Source: Escherichia sp. ESNIH1
Lineage (GTDB): Bacteria > Pseudomonadota > Gammaproteobacteria > Enterobacterales > Enterobacteriaceae
Direction of reading: 5' to 3'
Length of the DNA: 64,000 nt
Assembly (NCBI GenBank): GCA_002918705.1
Contig: PQKR01000008.1
Location: forward strand, 1 to 64,000
Part shown: one piece after another, positions 37,552 to 47,384 of the stretch
How the letters are laid out: every line of letters starts with the position of its first letter
Numbering within the stretch: position 1 is the first letter of the stretch
Notes under the pieces: model-generated
What the model was told of the DNA's origin: nothing
What the model saw: only the letters and a program-made list of their open reading frames with translations
Databases searched by the model: none
Made by a program: the position numbers and the translations under genes

Positions 37552-38798
37552 TGCCCGCTTTGCCGACAGGTGTAGAAATTCATAATGGAAAAATACGGAT
37601 TTGGTTTCTCTATCGTGGGAAGCGGTGCCGGGAAACCCTGAAAGGATGGACAGTTAATAATGCCAATATTAAAAAGGCTGGTAATCTCCGGGCGTTAATC
37701 AGCAGCGAGATCCAACTGGGTACATTCGACTATCAACTGCGATTCCCTGAATCAAAGCTACGCCCGGGCGAAGCTACTACACAGAGCATCAAGAACTTCG
37801 GTGAGCTCTGCACCCTGTTTCTGTCAGTAAAAGAGATTGAGATAGCAGCCGCCAGTTTTCAGAACCTGACATCCATCATCAATACGCTAACGCGTATAAT
37901 TGGTGCTGACACGTCGCTTGAGGATATCCAGCACAGTGACATTTTAAACTACCGACGTGAGCTACTGTATGGCACGGTCCAGAACTATAAGGCCCCGTGG
38001 CTGAATAAAGACGGGCGCGCAGTGAATACCGTAAATTCGCGCATAAGCGCCCTGTGCTCAATGCTGCGATTTGCTCACCAGAGTCGATTTATTTCACATG
38101 CGCCTTATGAAAACGTAAAGCCATTAAAGAAGAGCCGGAACCTACCGGATCCACTGCTACATGATGAGTTTCAGCGCTTTCTTTCCGTACTTACAGATTT
38201 CCATGCCCGCATCTGGCGCTTAGCGGTCTTTACTGGCTTGCGACATGGTGAGATATGTGCGCTCGCGTGGGAGGATGTGGATCTGGTTAAAGGGACAATT
38301 AATGTCAGCCGCAATATCACAAACAAAGGCTTATTCGTCCCGCCGAAAACAGCCGCGGGAGAGCGTACCATTACCCTGCTAAAACCTGCACTGGAAGCAC
38401 TTAAGGAGCAGTTTGAGCTGACTGGCAATACGGCTCAGACCGATATAATTTTTAACCACAGGGAATTGGGTAAGACAGAGAAGCTATCGCTAAGGTTTGT
38501 GTTTCGCCCTAAAGCACAATCGAGAAGCAAAGCTGGCTTTTACTCAAAACGATCTATCTCGTACAGCTGGGAACGAGGCCTGGAGAAAGCAGGTATCCGG
38601 TACCGCCATCCTTACCAGTCCCGGCACACCTATGCGTGCTGGTCTCTTTCAGCTGGCGCGAACCCAGCTTTTATAGCAAGCCAGATGGGTCATGAAAATG
38701 CACGAATGGTTTACACCGTTTACTCAAAATGGATCGGTGACATGGACGATGATCAGGTAGGTCTGCTGGATCGGAAATTTAAGGCAATGTCCCTATAG
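37548..38798 (+). CDS. int: Tyrosine integrase
   Basis: 416 residues from ATG 37548 (a second ATG follows directly). The arm-binding N-terminus (KIRIWFLYRGKRCRETLKGW) precedes the core-binding SAM-like domain (about 80-185). The catalytic domain has Arg in TGLRHGEICALAW (about 232), Lys near 267, Arg in PYQSRHTYACW (about 359, with Tyr in place of the usual first His), His in MGHENARMV (about 382) and a nucleophile Tyr in YTVYSKW (probably 392). It catalyses recombination between attP and attB and is intact. Confidence 0.94.
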   Translation: MMPALPTGVEIHNGKIRIWFLYRGKRCRETLKGWTVNNANIKKAGNLRALISSEIQLGTFDYQLRFPESKLRPGEATTQSIKNFGELCTLFLSVKEIEIAAASFQNLTSIINTLTRIIGADTSLEDIQHSDILNYRRELLYGTVQNYKAPWLNKDGRAVNTVNSRISALCSMLRFAHQSRFISHAPYENVKPLKKSRNLPDPLLHDEFQRFLSVLTDFHARIWRLAVFTGLRHGEICALAWEDVDLVKGTINVSRNITNKGLFVPPKTAAGERTITLLKPALEALKEQFELTGNTAQTDIIFNHRELGKTEKLSLRFVFRPKAQSRSKAGFYSKRSISYSWERGLEKAGIRYRHPYQSRHTYACWSLSAGANPAFIASQMGHENARMVYTVYSKWIGDMDDDQVGLLDRKFKAMSL

Positions 38799-38951
38799 TG
38801 CCCCCAAGATGATTACATTTTTGTTATTTCTTAGTAAATTCAGAAAGTTACTAGCAGTAAGTATAATTAATGCCTATTTATGCGATTAGGAAAGAAACAT
38901 CTAAAATATTGCAGAGGCGAGTGATGATTTATCTGAAATTGATTAAAAAGA
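38799..38951. other. AT-rich stretch after integrase, probable att region
   Basis: About 150 bases with no gene I can support, strongly AT-rich, as in attP arm regions. An attachment core must lie here or a little further right, but without the left junction it cannot be fixed. No tRNA gene is present. Confidence 0.4.
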
Positions 38952-39161
38952 GTGCTAAGGTGGGTTTCCACTCAACGGGCCGGAGGGGTTATTCCCAATC
39001 TGAAATTTAAGTGCCCCGTCTGCAACGGTTCTAAGTTTATCTTCACAACCTTTTGCCCTGACAAACATTATCCCCACGGAGCCGTCTGTTCCGTTTGCGG
39101 AGTCAAACTTACCGCCAAAACAACCATCCCGAAAAGGCGGCGATGGAAAAAAGTTGCTTGA
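38952..39161 (+). CDS. Small Cys-rich zinc-ribbon-like protein, start unclear
   Basis: The frame from GTG 38952 gives 69 residues; an ATT at 38991 just after GGAGGGG or a later codon may be the true start, because the homologous-looking part begins at NLKFKCPVCNGSKF. Four cysteines in two pairs (CPVC and CSVC, about 22 residues apart) indicate a zinc ribbon; the tail is very basic (KTTIPKRRRWKKV). It sits between integrase and lpxP. I cannot say whether it is phage or host. A palindrome (AGGCCTCA-TG-TGAGGCCT) follows at about 39167-39184. Confidence 0.5.
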   Translation: MLRWVSTQRAGGVIPNLKFKCPVCNGSKFIFTTFCPDKHYPHGAVCSVCGVKLTAKTTIPKRRRWKKVA

Positions 39162-39208
39162 ATCAGGCCTCATGTGAGGCCTGTTAAACGACAGCTTTTA
39201 TCTAAGCA

Positions 39209-40123
39209 TCAAAGATAGAGCGAGGCTTCGCCCATAGGACGGGTTTTAAAGCGGCGGTGGATCCACAGATACTGTTCAGGAGCGCGCATAATCTCCCGCT
39301 CGATCACCCGATTCATATAGCTGGCCGCTTCGAACTCATTATCTACCGGATAGTCGGTTATCGCCTTGCCTATATGCAGCTGATAGCCGGAGCCGTCAGG
39401 TTTGCGCACCATCGTCACCGTCAGCATCGCCGAACCAGAGAGGCGCGACAGCACGTAGGTACCGTTGGTTGTCGCAGCGTTTACGGAGAAGAACGGTGCA
39501 AAGGTGCTGCCTTTACGGCCATAGTCCTGATCCGGCGCAAACCACACCGCTTCACCTTTGCGCAGTGCGCTGACGAGGCCCTTCAGGTTACGACGGTCGA
39601 TCATCGACTTATTCGAGCGCATACGGCCCCGGGTCTGCACCCACTCCATCACCGGACTGTTATGCTGGCGATAGGTAGCCATCATCGGCTGGCATAGCCC
39701 CATCACCCGACCGCCGAGCTCCAGCGACATAAAGTGCACGCCAACAATCATCACACCATTATATTTTTTCTGCGCTTCGACCAGGTTTTGATAGCCTTCC
39801 ACGTCGAACCAGCGGCGCACGCGCTTGTCCGGCCAGAACCAGGCCATACCGGTCTCGATCAGCCCCATGCCTAATGACATAAAGTTTCTTTCGATTAGCG
39901 TCTCACGCAGCGCAGGCGTCATCTTAGGGAAACAGAGTTCAAGGTTGCGCTGGGCGATGCTCTCTCGCCGCTTGAGAAACGGACGCGCAATGCGACCAAG
40001 GCCAGTACCGAAGCGGTAGAGCACAGGGTAAGGGAGTTGAACGAGAAGCCACAGAACGGCCAGACCAAACCAGGTCGACCAGTGACGAGGATGCAAAAAA
40101 GCGAGTTTGAATGAAGCGCACAT
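39209..40123 (-). CDS. lpxP: Palmitoleoyl acyltransferase LpxP
   Basis: 304 residues from ATG 40123, after AAAGGTAACAACGCT; an in-frame ATG 20 codons upstream is less likely. The sequence follows E. coli LpxP closely (LHPRHWSTWFGLAVLWLLVQ; the HFMSLELGGRVMGLCQPMMA active region with the HxxxxxE motif; GKGEAVWFAPDQDYGRKGS-type end) more than LpxL. A single N-terminal membrane helix anchors it to the inner membrane. LpxP adds palmitoleate to Kdo2-lipid IVA, in E. coli at low temperature. In K-12 the gene is elsewhere; here it stands beside the prophage and menI. Confidence 0.9.
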   Translation of the reverse strand: MCASFKLAFLHPRHWSTWFGLAVLWLLVQLPYPVLYRFGTGLGRIARPFLKRRESIAQRNLELCFPKMTPALRETLIERNFMSLGMGLIETGMAWFWPDKRVRRWFDVEGYQNLVEAQKKYNGVMIVGVHFMSLELGGRVMGLCQPMMATYRQHNSPVMEWVQTRGRMRSNKSMIDRRNLKGLVSALRKGEAVWFAPDQDYGRKGSTFAPFFSVNAATTNGTYVLSRLSGSAMLTVTMVRKPDGSGYQLHIGKAITDYPVDNEFEAASYMNRVIEREIMRAPEQYLWIHRRFKTRPMGEASLYL

Positions 40124-40334
40124 AGCGTTGTTACCTTTAAGCTTATAGTAAGTAGCGCTTAAGGAAACAACGAATCCCTTCATTAGGTCAGTCAGCGTTA
40201 CGGTCTTCGATTAAGACAATGGTATTAGCCGAAGATTCAATCCGCGCGGATTCTAGCACGTTTTTAAAAAAGCGCATCTGGGGAAGAAAAAAATAGATCG
40301 CGAGGTAGCGGCAGGCAGAACCTGCCGCAAAATC

Positions 40335-40745
40335 TTACACTACGGCAGTGGTCAGACGCGATGAGCAGCACAGCCGATTCTGCTCATCCAGGATGTCAAT
40401 CTGCCAGACCTGGTGGCGGCCACCGACATGCAGGGCGGAACAGATGCCCCGCACCCGACCGCTGCGTACGGCGCGAATATGGTTGGCGTTGATCTCAATT
40501 CCTACCACGCTATGCTCGCCCTCGGTGCAGAGATAACCCGCCACCGAACCGAGGGTTTCCGCCAGCACCGCCGAGGCGCCGCCGTGCAGCAGACCAAACG
40601 GCTGATGCGTGCGGGCGTCGACGGGCATCGTGGCCTCGAGCACATCGTCACCGATGCGCTCGAAACGGATATCAAGCAACCCTACCATATTGCCCTCGCC
40701 CATCGCATTCAGCGCGTCGAGGGTAGCCGTACGTTTCCAGATCAT
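40335..40745 (-). CDS. menI: 1,4-dihydroxy-2-naphthoyl-CoA hydrolase MenI
   Basis: 136 residues, hot-dog fold. The catalytic Glu is E63 in [17 protein letters not shown], with the conserved His 54 before it, and the C-terminal [20 protein letters not shown] and [13 protein letters not shown] strands. It removes CoA from DHNA-CoA in menaquinone and phylloquinone-type pathways (formerly ydiI). It overlaps ydiJ by 4 bases, so it is translated with it, as in E. coli. Confidence 0.95.
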   Translation of the reverse strand: MIWKRTATLDALNAMGEGNMVGLLDIRFERIGDDVLEATMPVDARTHQPFGLLHGGASAVLAETLGSVAGYLCTEGEHSVVGIEINANHIRAVRSGRVRGICSALHVGGRHQVWQIDILDEQNRLCCSSRLTTAVV

Positions 40746-43700
40746 CCCATTATCTCCAGCAATGCCTGTAGCGGATGGCGCACGCCGCTGCCCTCAATGC
40801 GTTTCACCTGGCTGCGGCACGAGTAGCCCGTCGCCAGACAGCGGTTGCGCGGCAGGCGCTGCATGGCCTGGTGCCAGGAGAGCTCGTAGATGCCCAGCGA
40901 GTTAGCATGGTTTTTCATCTCATGACCATAGGTCCCGGCCATGCCGCAGCAGCCAACGCTGACGTTTTCAAGCTTAGCGCCAAAGCGAGCAAAAATGTTT
41001 GCCCACTGTCCCGGCGCGCCCGGCAGAGCAGTCACTTCGGTGCAGTGACCAAACAGGTACCATGCTTCGCCGCCTGGTATCCTGTCCTCATGAGATCCCA
41101 GCGCGCCAGGGAGCCACTCGTGCACCAGCTGAACGTTAAATTCACCGCGCTTGTCTCCCAGGGCCTGCTTATACTCATCGCGATAGCAGAGAACCAGCGC
41201 CGGATCGACGCCTACCATCGGCATTCCCAGCTGGGCGACCCGCGTGAGGAAGTCAGAGGTTTTTTGCGCCGTCTTAGCAAAGCGCGTCAGGAACCCTTTG
41301 ATATGCTGAGCTTTCCCATTGGGAGAGAACGGCAGCAGCACCGGCTGGTAGCCCAGTTTCTCAACCAGCCGGACAAAATCACTTACCACCTGGGCATCGT
41401 AGTAGCTGGTAAAGGGATCCTGCACCACCAGCACCGTTTTGGCCCGCTCTTCTGCACCAAGCTGCTCGAGTTCATCGAGCGTCATATTTGCCGAGCGGTG
41501 ACCCACCATCTGCTGCTGCAGAGAGGGCACCGACAGCAGAGGCAGATCCACCATCCCAATGTGCGTGGCCGACAGGGATCGCACCCACGGCTGGCTCATA
41601 AAGAAGTTGAAAGTCTTTGGCGCTCTGGCCATCAGCGGGGCATAGCTCTCTACGCTGGCGATCACGTGGTCGCTCAACGGCCGTAGATAGCGGGTATGGT
41701 AAAGCTGAAGGAAGCGCGAGCGAAACTCCGGCACGTCAATTTTAATCGGGCACTGGGTCGAACAGGCCTTGCACGCCAGACAGCCAGACATCGCCTCTTT
41801 CACCTCGTGGGAGAAGTCATACTCACCGTGGCGGGCATGCCAGCTATTGCGGGTGCGTTCAATCAGGCTGCGCAGGCTGGCGCGTTTTTCCGGCAGCTCC
41901 TTCTCCAGCTTACCAGGATCGATACCGCGATCCGCCAGCAGCCGCAGCCATTCACGTACCAGCGTAGCGCGGCCTTTCGGGGAGTGAATACGGTTGCTGG
42001 TGATTTTCATCGATGGGCACATCGGACTTTTGGCATCGAAGTTAAAGCACAGTCCGTTGCCGTTGCACTCCATCGCACCGCGCCATGAGGAGCGCACGCT
42101 GATAGGGATCTGTCGGTCAAAGGTGCCACGCTTCACGGCATCGACCTGCATCATCGGCGCATCGAGGCCCGCCGGTGGACAGATTTTACCTGGGTTAAGC
42201 CGGTTCTGCGGATCGAACGCCGCTTTGACCTTGCGCAGTTCGCCAAAGAGCTGCTCGCCAAAGAAGGCCGGACTGTATTCTGCCCGGAAGCCCTTGCCGT
42301 GCTCACCCCATAGCAGGCCGCCATACTTAGCCGTCAACGCCACTACCTCGTCGGAGATCTTTTTCATCAGCATCTCCTGCTGCGGATCGCACATATCCAG
42401 CGCCGGACGCACGTGCAGCACGCCTGCATCCACATGACCAAACATGCCGTAGTTCAGCCCGTGGCTGTCGAGCAGCGCGCGAAACTCAACGATGTAATCC
42501 GCCAGGTGTTCCGGCGGCACGCAGGTATCTTCCGCAAAGGGGATCGGTTTCGCCGCGCCTTTGGCATTTCCCAGCAGGCCGACCGCTTTTTTACGCATCG
42601 CATAGATACGTTCAATACCGGCCAGCTCGCTGCACACCTGCCAGCCAATCACCCCGCCCTCTTGAGCAGCAATCAGCCCATCCAGCCGTTGGCAGAGGGC
42701 ATCCACCCGCGCGTCGATCAGCTCGACATCATCACCAGCAAACTCAACGATGTTCAGCCCCAGCATGGTTTTATCCGGTACATCGGTGATCAAATCGTGC
42801 ACGGAGTGCCAGACGATATCCTCCCGCGCCAGGTTAAGTACCGTAGAGTCAACGGTCTCAACCGACAGCGCCTGAGCCTCAACCATAAAGGGGGCGTTGC
42901 GTAGCGCTGAGTTAAAGGAGTCATACTTGACGTTGACCAGCCGGCGCACCTTCGGCAGCGGGGTGATATCGAGCCGCGCCTCGGTAATAAAGGCCAGCGT
43001 CCCCTCTGAGCCAGTCAGGATGCGGGTGAGATCGAAGGTGGTCATCTCATCATTGAAGACATGCCGCAGATCGTAGCCGGTCAGGAACCGGTTTAGCTTG
43101 GGAAACTTATCGATAATAAGTTGGCGATTATCGAGGCAGCTATCATAGACCGTTTTATAGATCCGCCCCTGCGCCGTTTGGGCCTGCCCAAGCGTGCGCG
43201 CCAGCTCCAGCGAGACCGGCTGCGTATCCAGCAGGTCGCCGCCCAGCAGCACAGCCCGCACGCCCAGCACGTGGTCCGAGGTTTTACCGTAGACCAGCGA
43301 TCCCTGCCCGGAGGCGTCGGTATTGATCATGCCACCCAGCGTGGCACGATTACTGGTGGAGAGCTCCGGGGCGAAGAAGAAGCCGTAGGGTTTTAAAAAC
43401 TGGTTAAGCTGATCCTTGATCACACCGGCTTCTACACGTACCCAACCCTCTTCGGGGTTTATCTCCAGGATGCGGTTCATATAGCGGGAGAGATCGACAA
43501 TGATGCCGTGGTTTAGCGCCTGGCCATTCGTGCCCGTCCCCCCGCCGCGCGGCGTAAAGACCAGCGACTGGAAGCGGGCCTCACCGGCAAGCCGGGTGAT
43601 CAGGGAAACATCGGCGGTAGAACGGGGAAAGACCACTGCATCGGGGAGAAGCTGGTAAATACTGTTATCGGTTGCCATTGTTAGCCGATCGGCATAATCC

Positions 43701-43798
43701 GTGGCGGTATCACCTGTAAAACCCTGTTGCTCCAGTGCCTGCAAAAAATTGAGCACCAGCTGAACGACGCCGGGTGCTTGAGAAATCTGTGGGATCAT
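40742..43798 (-). CDS. ydiJ: FAD/FeS dehydrogenase YdiJ
   Basis: 1018 residues, the length of E. coli YdiJ. The N-terminal FAD-binding domain (PCMH type) shows [20 protein letters not shown] and [22 protein letters not shown]-terminal FAD oxidase region ([40 protein letters not shown]) follows, then ferredoxin cysteines [20 protein letters not shown] and a Cys-rich CCG domain ([15 protein letters not shown]). The family oxidises D-2-hydroxy acids, in E. coli D-2-hydroxyglutarate. It is cytoplasmic and sits divergent from ydiK. Confidence 0.95.
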   Translation of the reverse strand: MIPQISQAPGVVQLVLNFLQALEQQGFTGDTATDYADRLTMATDNSIYQLLPDAVVFPRSTADVSLITRLAGEARFQSLVFTPRGGGTGTNGQALNHGIIVDLSRYMNRILEINPEEGWVRVEAGVIKDQLNQFLKPYGFFFAPELSTSNRATLGGMINTDASGQGSLVYGKTSDHVLGVRAVLLGGDLLDTQPVSLELARTLGQAQTAQGRIYKTVYDSCLDNRQLIIDKFPKLNRFLTGYDLRHVFNDEMTTFDLTRILTGSEGTLAFITEARLDITPLPKVRRLVNVKYDSFNSALRNAPFMVEAQALSVETVDSTVLNLAREDIVWHSVHDLITDVPDKTMLGLNIVEFAGDDVELIDARVDALCQRLDGLIAAQEGGVIGWQVCSELAGIERIYAMRKKAVGLLGNAKGAAKPIPFAEDTCVPPEHLADYIVEFRALLDSHGLNYGMFGHVDAGVLHVRPALDMCDPQQEMLMKKISDEVVALTAKYGGLLWGEHGKGFRAEYSPAFFGEQLFGELRKVKAAFDPQNRLNPGKICPPAGLDAPMMQVDAVKRGTFDRQIPISVRSSWRGAMECNGNGLCFNFDAKSPMCPSMKITSNRIHSPKGRATLVREWLRLLADRGIDPGKLEKELPEKRASLRSLIERTRNSWHARHGEYDFSHEVKEAMSGCLACKACSTQCPIKIDVPEFRSRFLQLYHTRYLRPLSDHVIASVESYAPLMARAPKTFNFFMSQPWVRSLSATHIGMVDLPLLSVPSLQQQMVGHRSANMTLDELEQLGAEERAKTVLVVQDPFTSYYDAQVVSDFVRLVEKLGYQPVLLPFSPNGKAQHIKGFLTRFAKTAQKTSDFLTRVAQLGMPMVGVDPALVLCYRDEYKQALGDKRGEFNVQLVHEWLPGALGSHEDRIPGGEAWYLFGHCTEVTALPGAPGQWANIFARFGAKLENVSVGCCGMAGTYGHEMKNHANSLGIYELSWHQAMQRLPRNRCLATGYSCRSQVKRIEGSGVRHPLQALLEIMG

Positions 43799-44004
43799 TA
43801 CCGTTGACCCTGCCTGACTGTTAATGTTGTAAATGTATTGTTTGCGTTGTGCGTTTATCGTTGTATCACATTTTTTTACGCTACGCCCCTGTGAATTACG
43901 GGCAAAATAGCGCAGTCAAAACGCGCTGAATTAAACAGCCGTATTCGTGTATTAAACAGACGCTGCGCCGACGGTTCGGCGAATAAAAAAGGTGGATAGA
44001 TCTT

Positions 44005-45117
44005 ATGATCAACAGACGTCAGCCCGGAGATGTGGCTCAGATCCTGCTCTCGGTGCTGTTTTTAGCCGTTATGATCGTTGCCTGTTTATGGATAGTGCAA
44101 CCCTTCATCCTCAGCTTTGCCTGGGCTGGCACCATTGTGATTGCCACCTGGCCGCTGTTTTTACGCTTCCAGCGCGTGCTGGCGGGCCGCCGCTCCCTGG
44201 CGGTGCTGTTTATGACCCTGATCTTAATTTTGGTGTTTGTTATTCCCATTGCTCTGCTGGTTAATAGCCTGGTCGATGGCAGCGGCCCGGTAATTCGCGC
44301 TATTACCTCCGGCGACCTGACCCCGCCGGATCTGGCCTGGCTCAAGAGTATCCCGCTGGTAGGCCATAATCTCTATCTTGGCTGGCATAATCTGCTGGAT
44401 ATGGGTGGCAGCGCGATTATGGCTAAGGTGCGACCCTATTTAGGCGCCACCACCACGTGGTTTGTTGGCCAGGCTGCGCACATTGGCAGATTTATGATGC
44501 ACTGTGCGTTGATGCTCCTGTTCAGCGCCCTGCTGTTCTGGCGCGGGGAGCGCGTCGCACAAGGCGTTCGTCACTTTGCTACGCGGCTGGCCGGAAGGCG
44601 GGGTGATACCGCTGTGCTGCTGGCAGCCCAGGCGATCCGCGCCGTGGCGCTTGGCGTCGTCGTCACCGCGCTGGTGCAGGCGGTGCTGGGCGGCATTGGG
44701 CTGGCAATCACCGGCGTACCCTACCCGACCCTGTTTACGGTGATCATGATCCTCTCCTGCCTGGTACAGATTGGTCCGCTGCCGGTGCTTATTCCAGCCA
44801 TTATCTGGCTCTACTGGAGCGGGGATACGACCTGGGGCACGGTGCTGCTGGTCTGGAGCTGCGTAGTCGGAACGCTGGATAACGTCATCCGCCCGGTGCT
44901 GATCCGCATGGGAGCCGATCTGCCGCTGATTCTTATCCTTTCGGGGGTTATTGGTGGGCTCATTGCCTTTGGCATGATCGGTCTGTTTATTGGTCCAGTT
45001 CTGCTCGCCGTATCATGGCGTCTTTTTGATGCCTGGGTTCGCGAAGTCCCTCCTCCTGGCGAGGTTAATGATAATCTGCTGGAACAGGTTAGCGATCACA
45101 AATTGGATAATAAATAG
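44005..45117 (+). CDS. ydiK: AI-2E family transporter YdiK
   Basis: 370 residues, as in E. coli. Eight or so membrane helices are visible, starting ILLSVLFLAVMIVACLWIVQ and ending with a conserved pore motif (PYPTLFTVIMILSCLVQIGP; RPVLIRMGADLPLILILSGV; GLFIGPVLLAVSWRLF). The family exports small molecules; AI-2 export is known for one relative only, and the YdiK substrate is not established. The gene is separated from the divergent ydiJ by 206 bases with no other gene. Confidence 0.94.
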   Translation: MINRRQPGDVAQILLSVLFLAVMIVACLWIVQPFILSFAWAGTIVIATWPLFLRFQRVLAGRRSLAVLFMTLILILVFVIPIALLVNSLVDGSGPVIRAITSGDLTPPDLAWLKSIPLVGHNLYLGWHNLLDMGGSAIMAKVRPYLGATTTWFVGQAAHIGRFMMHCALMLLFSALLFWRGERVAQGVRHFATRLAGRRGDTAVLLAAQAIRAVALGVVVTALVQAVLGGIGLAITGVPYPTLFTVIMILSCLVQIGPLPVLIPAIIWLYWSGDTTWGTVLLVWSCVVGTLDNVIRPVLIRMGADLPLILILSGVIGGLIAFGMIGLFIGPVLLAVSWRLFDAWVREVPPPGEVNDNLLEQVSDHKLDNK

Positions 45118-45263
45118 TCGTTAAAGCGGGGTAACCCGCTTTACTATTAAGCCCTGCTTATCAATTCTTTATATTTCCTTTCTGGTCGGACCCTTCAACC
45201 CACTATATATACGCTATATCCCCTATTTTGCTTGTCTCAAAATCGTAACTTATGGTTAACTAT

Positions 45264-45277
45264 TGAGACGAATCTGA
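45264..45277 (+). promoter_or_regulatory. RcsB box upstream of rprA
   Basis: TGAGACGAATCTGA fits the RcsB binding consensus and ends 35 bases before the RprA start, as in E. coli, where RcsB activates rprA. A -10 box TACTAT (45301-45306) follows. Confidence 0.78.
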
Positions 45278-45312
45278 TCGACGCTAATAAGGGGTATGCC
45301 TACTATTAAGGC

Positions 45313-45418
45313 ACGGTTATAAATCAAGGCTTTGATTTATAAGCATGGAAATCCCCTGAGTGAAACAACGAATTGCTGTGTGTAGTCTTTGCCCTTCTCC
45401 CACGAAGGGCTTTTTTTT
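45313..45418 (+). ncRNA. rprA: RprA small RNA
   Basis: The sequence starts ACGGTTATAAATCA and matches E. coli RprA almost throughout; only the first loop and the terminator stem (CCCTTCTCCCACGAAGGG instead of CCCATC...GATGGG) differ, with compensating changes. It ends in eight T. RprA is made under Rcs control and, with Hfq, frees the rpoS leader for translation and also affects csgD and other mRNAs. It lies after ydiK as in E. coli. Confidence 0.96.
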
Positions 45419-45589
45419 GTCTTTGAACCAAACGGTTAAGAACCATCCAACGTTGCATTAAGCATTGTTTGTTCTATCAGTAGGCTGCTTAAAGATGTTA
45501 TGAACCGTCGTATCACTCTATGATCATGACATTTGTAACACTCTGTTAAAATAACGACCACGGTAAGACGGGTTTAGTCATTATTTTAT

Positions 45590-45826
45590 TCAATAATCTT
45601 TATAACCCAGCGCAGCTCTTACAAATATATAAATAAGAAACAGCACGACATACGTTCCCATTCCGAGGGCAGCGCAAAGGCCAACATCGAAAGAACGAAT
45701 ATCACCATCAATCAAACTGATGACGAAACCAATTAATCCACCCGTAATTGCGCCAGCCCAAATGGTAAGCATTAAGTGCCCCATCCACACGGCAAAGTGC
45801 GTTGTTTTGATCGTTACGTGCTGCAT
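45590..45826 (-). CDS. Small membrane protein, unknown
   Basis: 78 residues. Two membrane helices (HLMLTIWAGAITGGLIGFVI and LGMGTYVVLFLIYIFVRAAL) with a short acidic loop between them. No known motif. It stands alone between rprA and the 46141-47160 gene in a region that K-12 fills with other genes. The flanks 45419-45589 and 45830-46090 hold no other gene I can support. Function unknown. Confidence 0.65.
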   Translation of the reverse strand: MQHVTIKTTHFAVWMGHLMLTIWAGAITGGLIGFVISLIDGDIRSFDVGLCAALGMGTYVVLFLIYIFVRAALGYKDY

Positions 45827-46092
45827 TGTCAGTCTCTTAACTGTCAGAGAAACGTTATACCAAAATTTGGCATAACATTAATCGTTTACTTCTTATCCGA
45901 AGTATTATCGATGAATTATGTTTATGAGTGGATTGACTGTCAACATAGTCAGATTACTCTTAAGCACAAATACACCAAAACACCACAAATAGCTTAGGAT
46001 AGTGTTATTGATGTTAGTGGTGAGTATAGCGTTTTGATACAGTGAAATAACCACTATGTTACCAATAAAATATTTTCACCCTAAAAATTACA

Positions 46093-46118
46093 TAAAAAAG
46101 CCAGACCGGGGTCTGGCT
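46093..46118 (-). terminator. Intrinsic terminator after the membrane protein gene
   Basis: Minus-strand GCCAGAC-CCCG-GTCTGGC followed by TTTTTT, 22 bp after the stop of the 46141-47160 gene. Confidence 0.88.
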
Positions 46119-46140
46119 TTGAGTTCAATAACAGTCGAAA

Positions 46141-47160
46141 TTATCGGGTGCGATCGTGTGCGGTCACCTGACGCGGCTGCGTGCGACGACCCACCATGCC
46201 CATTGCTCCCGCCAGCACGGCTTCAATCAGCAGCATAAAGAAGGTGAACCAGCTGGCTTTCGCCGTGGCGGCTGCCGCTTTCTCACCCGCTTCACGGGCT
46301 TTCTGCTCCGCCTGCGCTTTTAGCTCATCAAATTTCGCCCGCGCTTCCTGATAACTTTTTTCCGTCTGGGCAACTATCTGCTCCGCTTCGGCATCAGATT
46401 TACCGGTACGCGCCTGAATAATATTTTTCAGCGCTTCACGATCCGCAGCCTGGAAGGTGCTCTGATTTCTGTCGATTAAGCCTTTAATAAAACCGGCAAT
46501 ATCGGTATCAGCCGTCTGCGGCGTGTTAGCTGTCGCTGCCGCCTGGTTCTGAGCATTGTTGGCTTCATTCTGCGCCTGGTTTTGCAGGGCCTCTGGCTGC
46601 AGCTCCGGTTTCCCCGTTTGTCGCAGCGTCGTTTCAAGCTCGTCCTGTAAACTGTCGAGATTAATATTATTCTCTGCGAGTTTTTCTTTCGCCATATCTT
46701 TAACTGACGGTGCAACCGCCGTGACACCACTGCCTACCGCCTGCAAACCAGCCCCTAAAATATTCATGGCACCGGTGACCGCGCTGTTCGCCAGCATAAC
46801 GACGAACCAGGCGCTAATGAGGGTGTTGACGCCAAACATCAGCAGACCATGCAAAGCACCCTCTCGCTGTGCCAGCCTGCCGGTGGCATACGCGCCCGCA
46901 GCAATGGCGATCAGCATGCTCAGGCCAGTCCAGATGGCCGCGCCCATGCCGATACCCCCCATCGGATCTTGCTCTTCCAGAGGATCGATAGTGCTGGCAC
47001 CAATCGCGGTGCCGAGAATAGAAAGGATTAGGTAGAGCACCATTGAAATAATGACACCGGCAAACACTGCACTCCATGAAATACGTTTTAGGGGGACGCC
47101 TCTACCCGGCGTATATATGTCATCGTAATCGTTTCGGACATGTACATGTTGATCGGCCAT
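46141..47160 (-). CDS. Multi-span membrane protein with long Gln/Ala-rich helical domain
   Basis: 339 residues. Several N-terminal membrane helices (about 25-140; SWSAVFAGVIISMVLYLILS, WTGLSMLIAIAAGAYATGRL, MFGVNTLISAWFVVMLANSA) precede a hydrophilic stretch (about 165-305) rich in Gln, Asn, Ala and Glu that reads as coiled coil (SYQEARAKFDELKAQAEQKA). A last helix (FFMLLIEAVLAGAMGMVG) ends the protein. Similar proteins are annotated only as membrane proteins in other enterobacteria. Function unknown; a stress or envelope role is possible given its neighbourhood with rprA, but that is inference. Confidence 0.72.
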   Translation of the reverse strand: MADQHVHVRNDYDDIYTPGRGVPLKRISWSAVFAGVIISMVLYLILSILGTAIGASTIDPLEEQDPMGGIGMGAAIWTGLSMLIAIAAGAYATGRLAQREGALHGLLMFGVNTLISAWFVVMLANSAVTGAMNILGAGLQAVGSGVTAVAPSVKDMAKEKLAENNINLDSLQDELETTLRQTGKPELQPEALQNQAQNEANNAQNQAAATANTPQTADTDIAGFIKGLIDRNQSTFQAADREALKNIIQARTGKSDAEAEQIVAQTEKSYQEARAKFDELKAQAEQKAREAGEKAAAATAKASWFTFFMLLIEAVLAGAMGMVGRRTQPRQVTAHDRTR

Positions 47161-47335
47161 CTTTTCTTCTCCCTTATAACCTTACGGCTTATGTCGCAAT
47201 TTTCGACGGTTAAAAAAAATAGAGCTGGAATGGCTTCAGCTTTAGCCTCTGTAAGGGTAGTTCGATATGGCTAAATAAACCAAGGTGTCGTCACAACAGC
47301 AGAAATTGTTTCGACTAAAGAAAAATCGGTAACAA

Positions 47336-47366
47336 ATAAAAAAGCCTCCCCGCGCTGGGGAGGCTT
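47336..47366 (-). terminator. ppsA terminator
   Basis: Minus-strand AGCCTCCCC-AGCGC-GGGGAGGCT followed by TTTTTT, directly after the ppsA stop. Confidence 0.92.
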
Positions 47367-47384
47367 TAAGAAGATGATGAACTA

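Larger units (their letters stand above)
1..38950. mobile_element. Lambda-like prophage, left end outside window
   Basis: Contiguous phage genes run from the tail-tip assembly region at the left to a tyrosine integrase at 37548-38798. Late genes are on the minus strand; repressor, recombination, excisionase and integrase genes are on the plus strand, as in lambdoid phages. The right boundary is placed just after the integrase because the first clear host gene (lpxP) ends at 39209. I could not define attR: the matching attL is outside the window and no tRNA 3' end is visible by the integrase. Whether the prophage is intact to the left of the IS1 cannot be seen. Confidence 0.9.

Noticed and set aside
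38799..39208. tRNA gene as attachment site
   Set aside because: No cloverleaf or CCA-preceding 3' end could be seen; the attachment core cannot be named without the left junction.
40775..41686. 303-codon plus-strand open frame inside ydiJ
   Set aside because: Antisense shadow; ydiJ has intact FAD and FeS motifs on the other strand.
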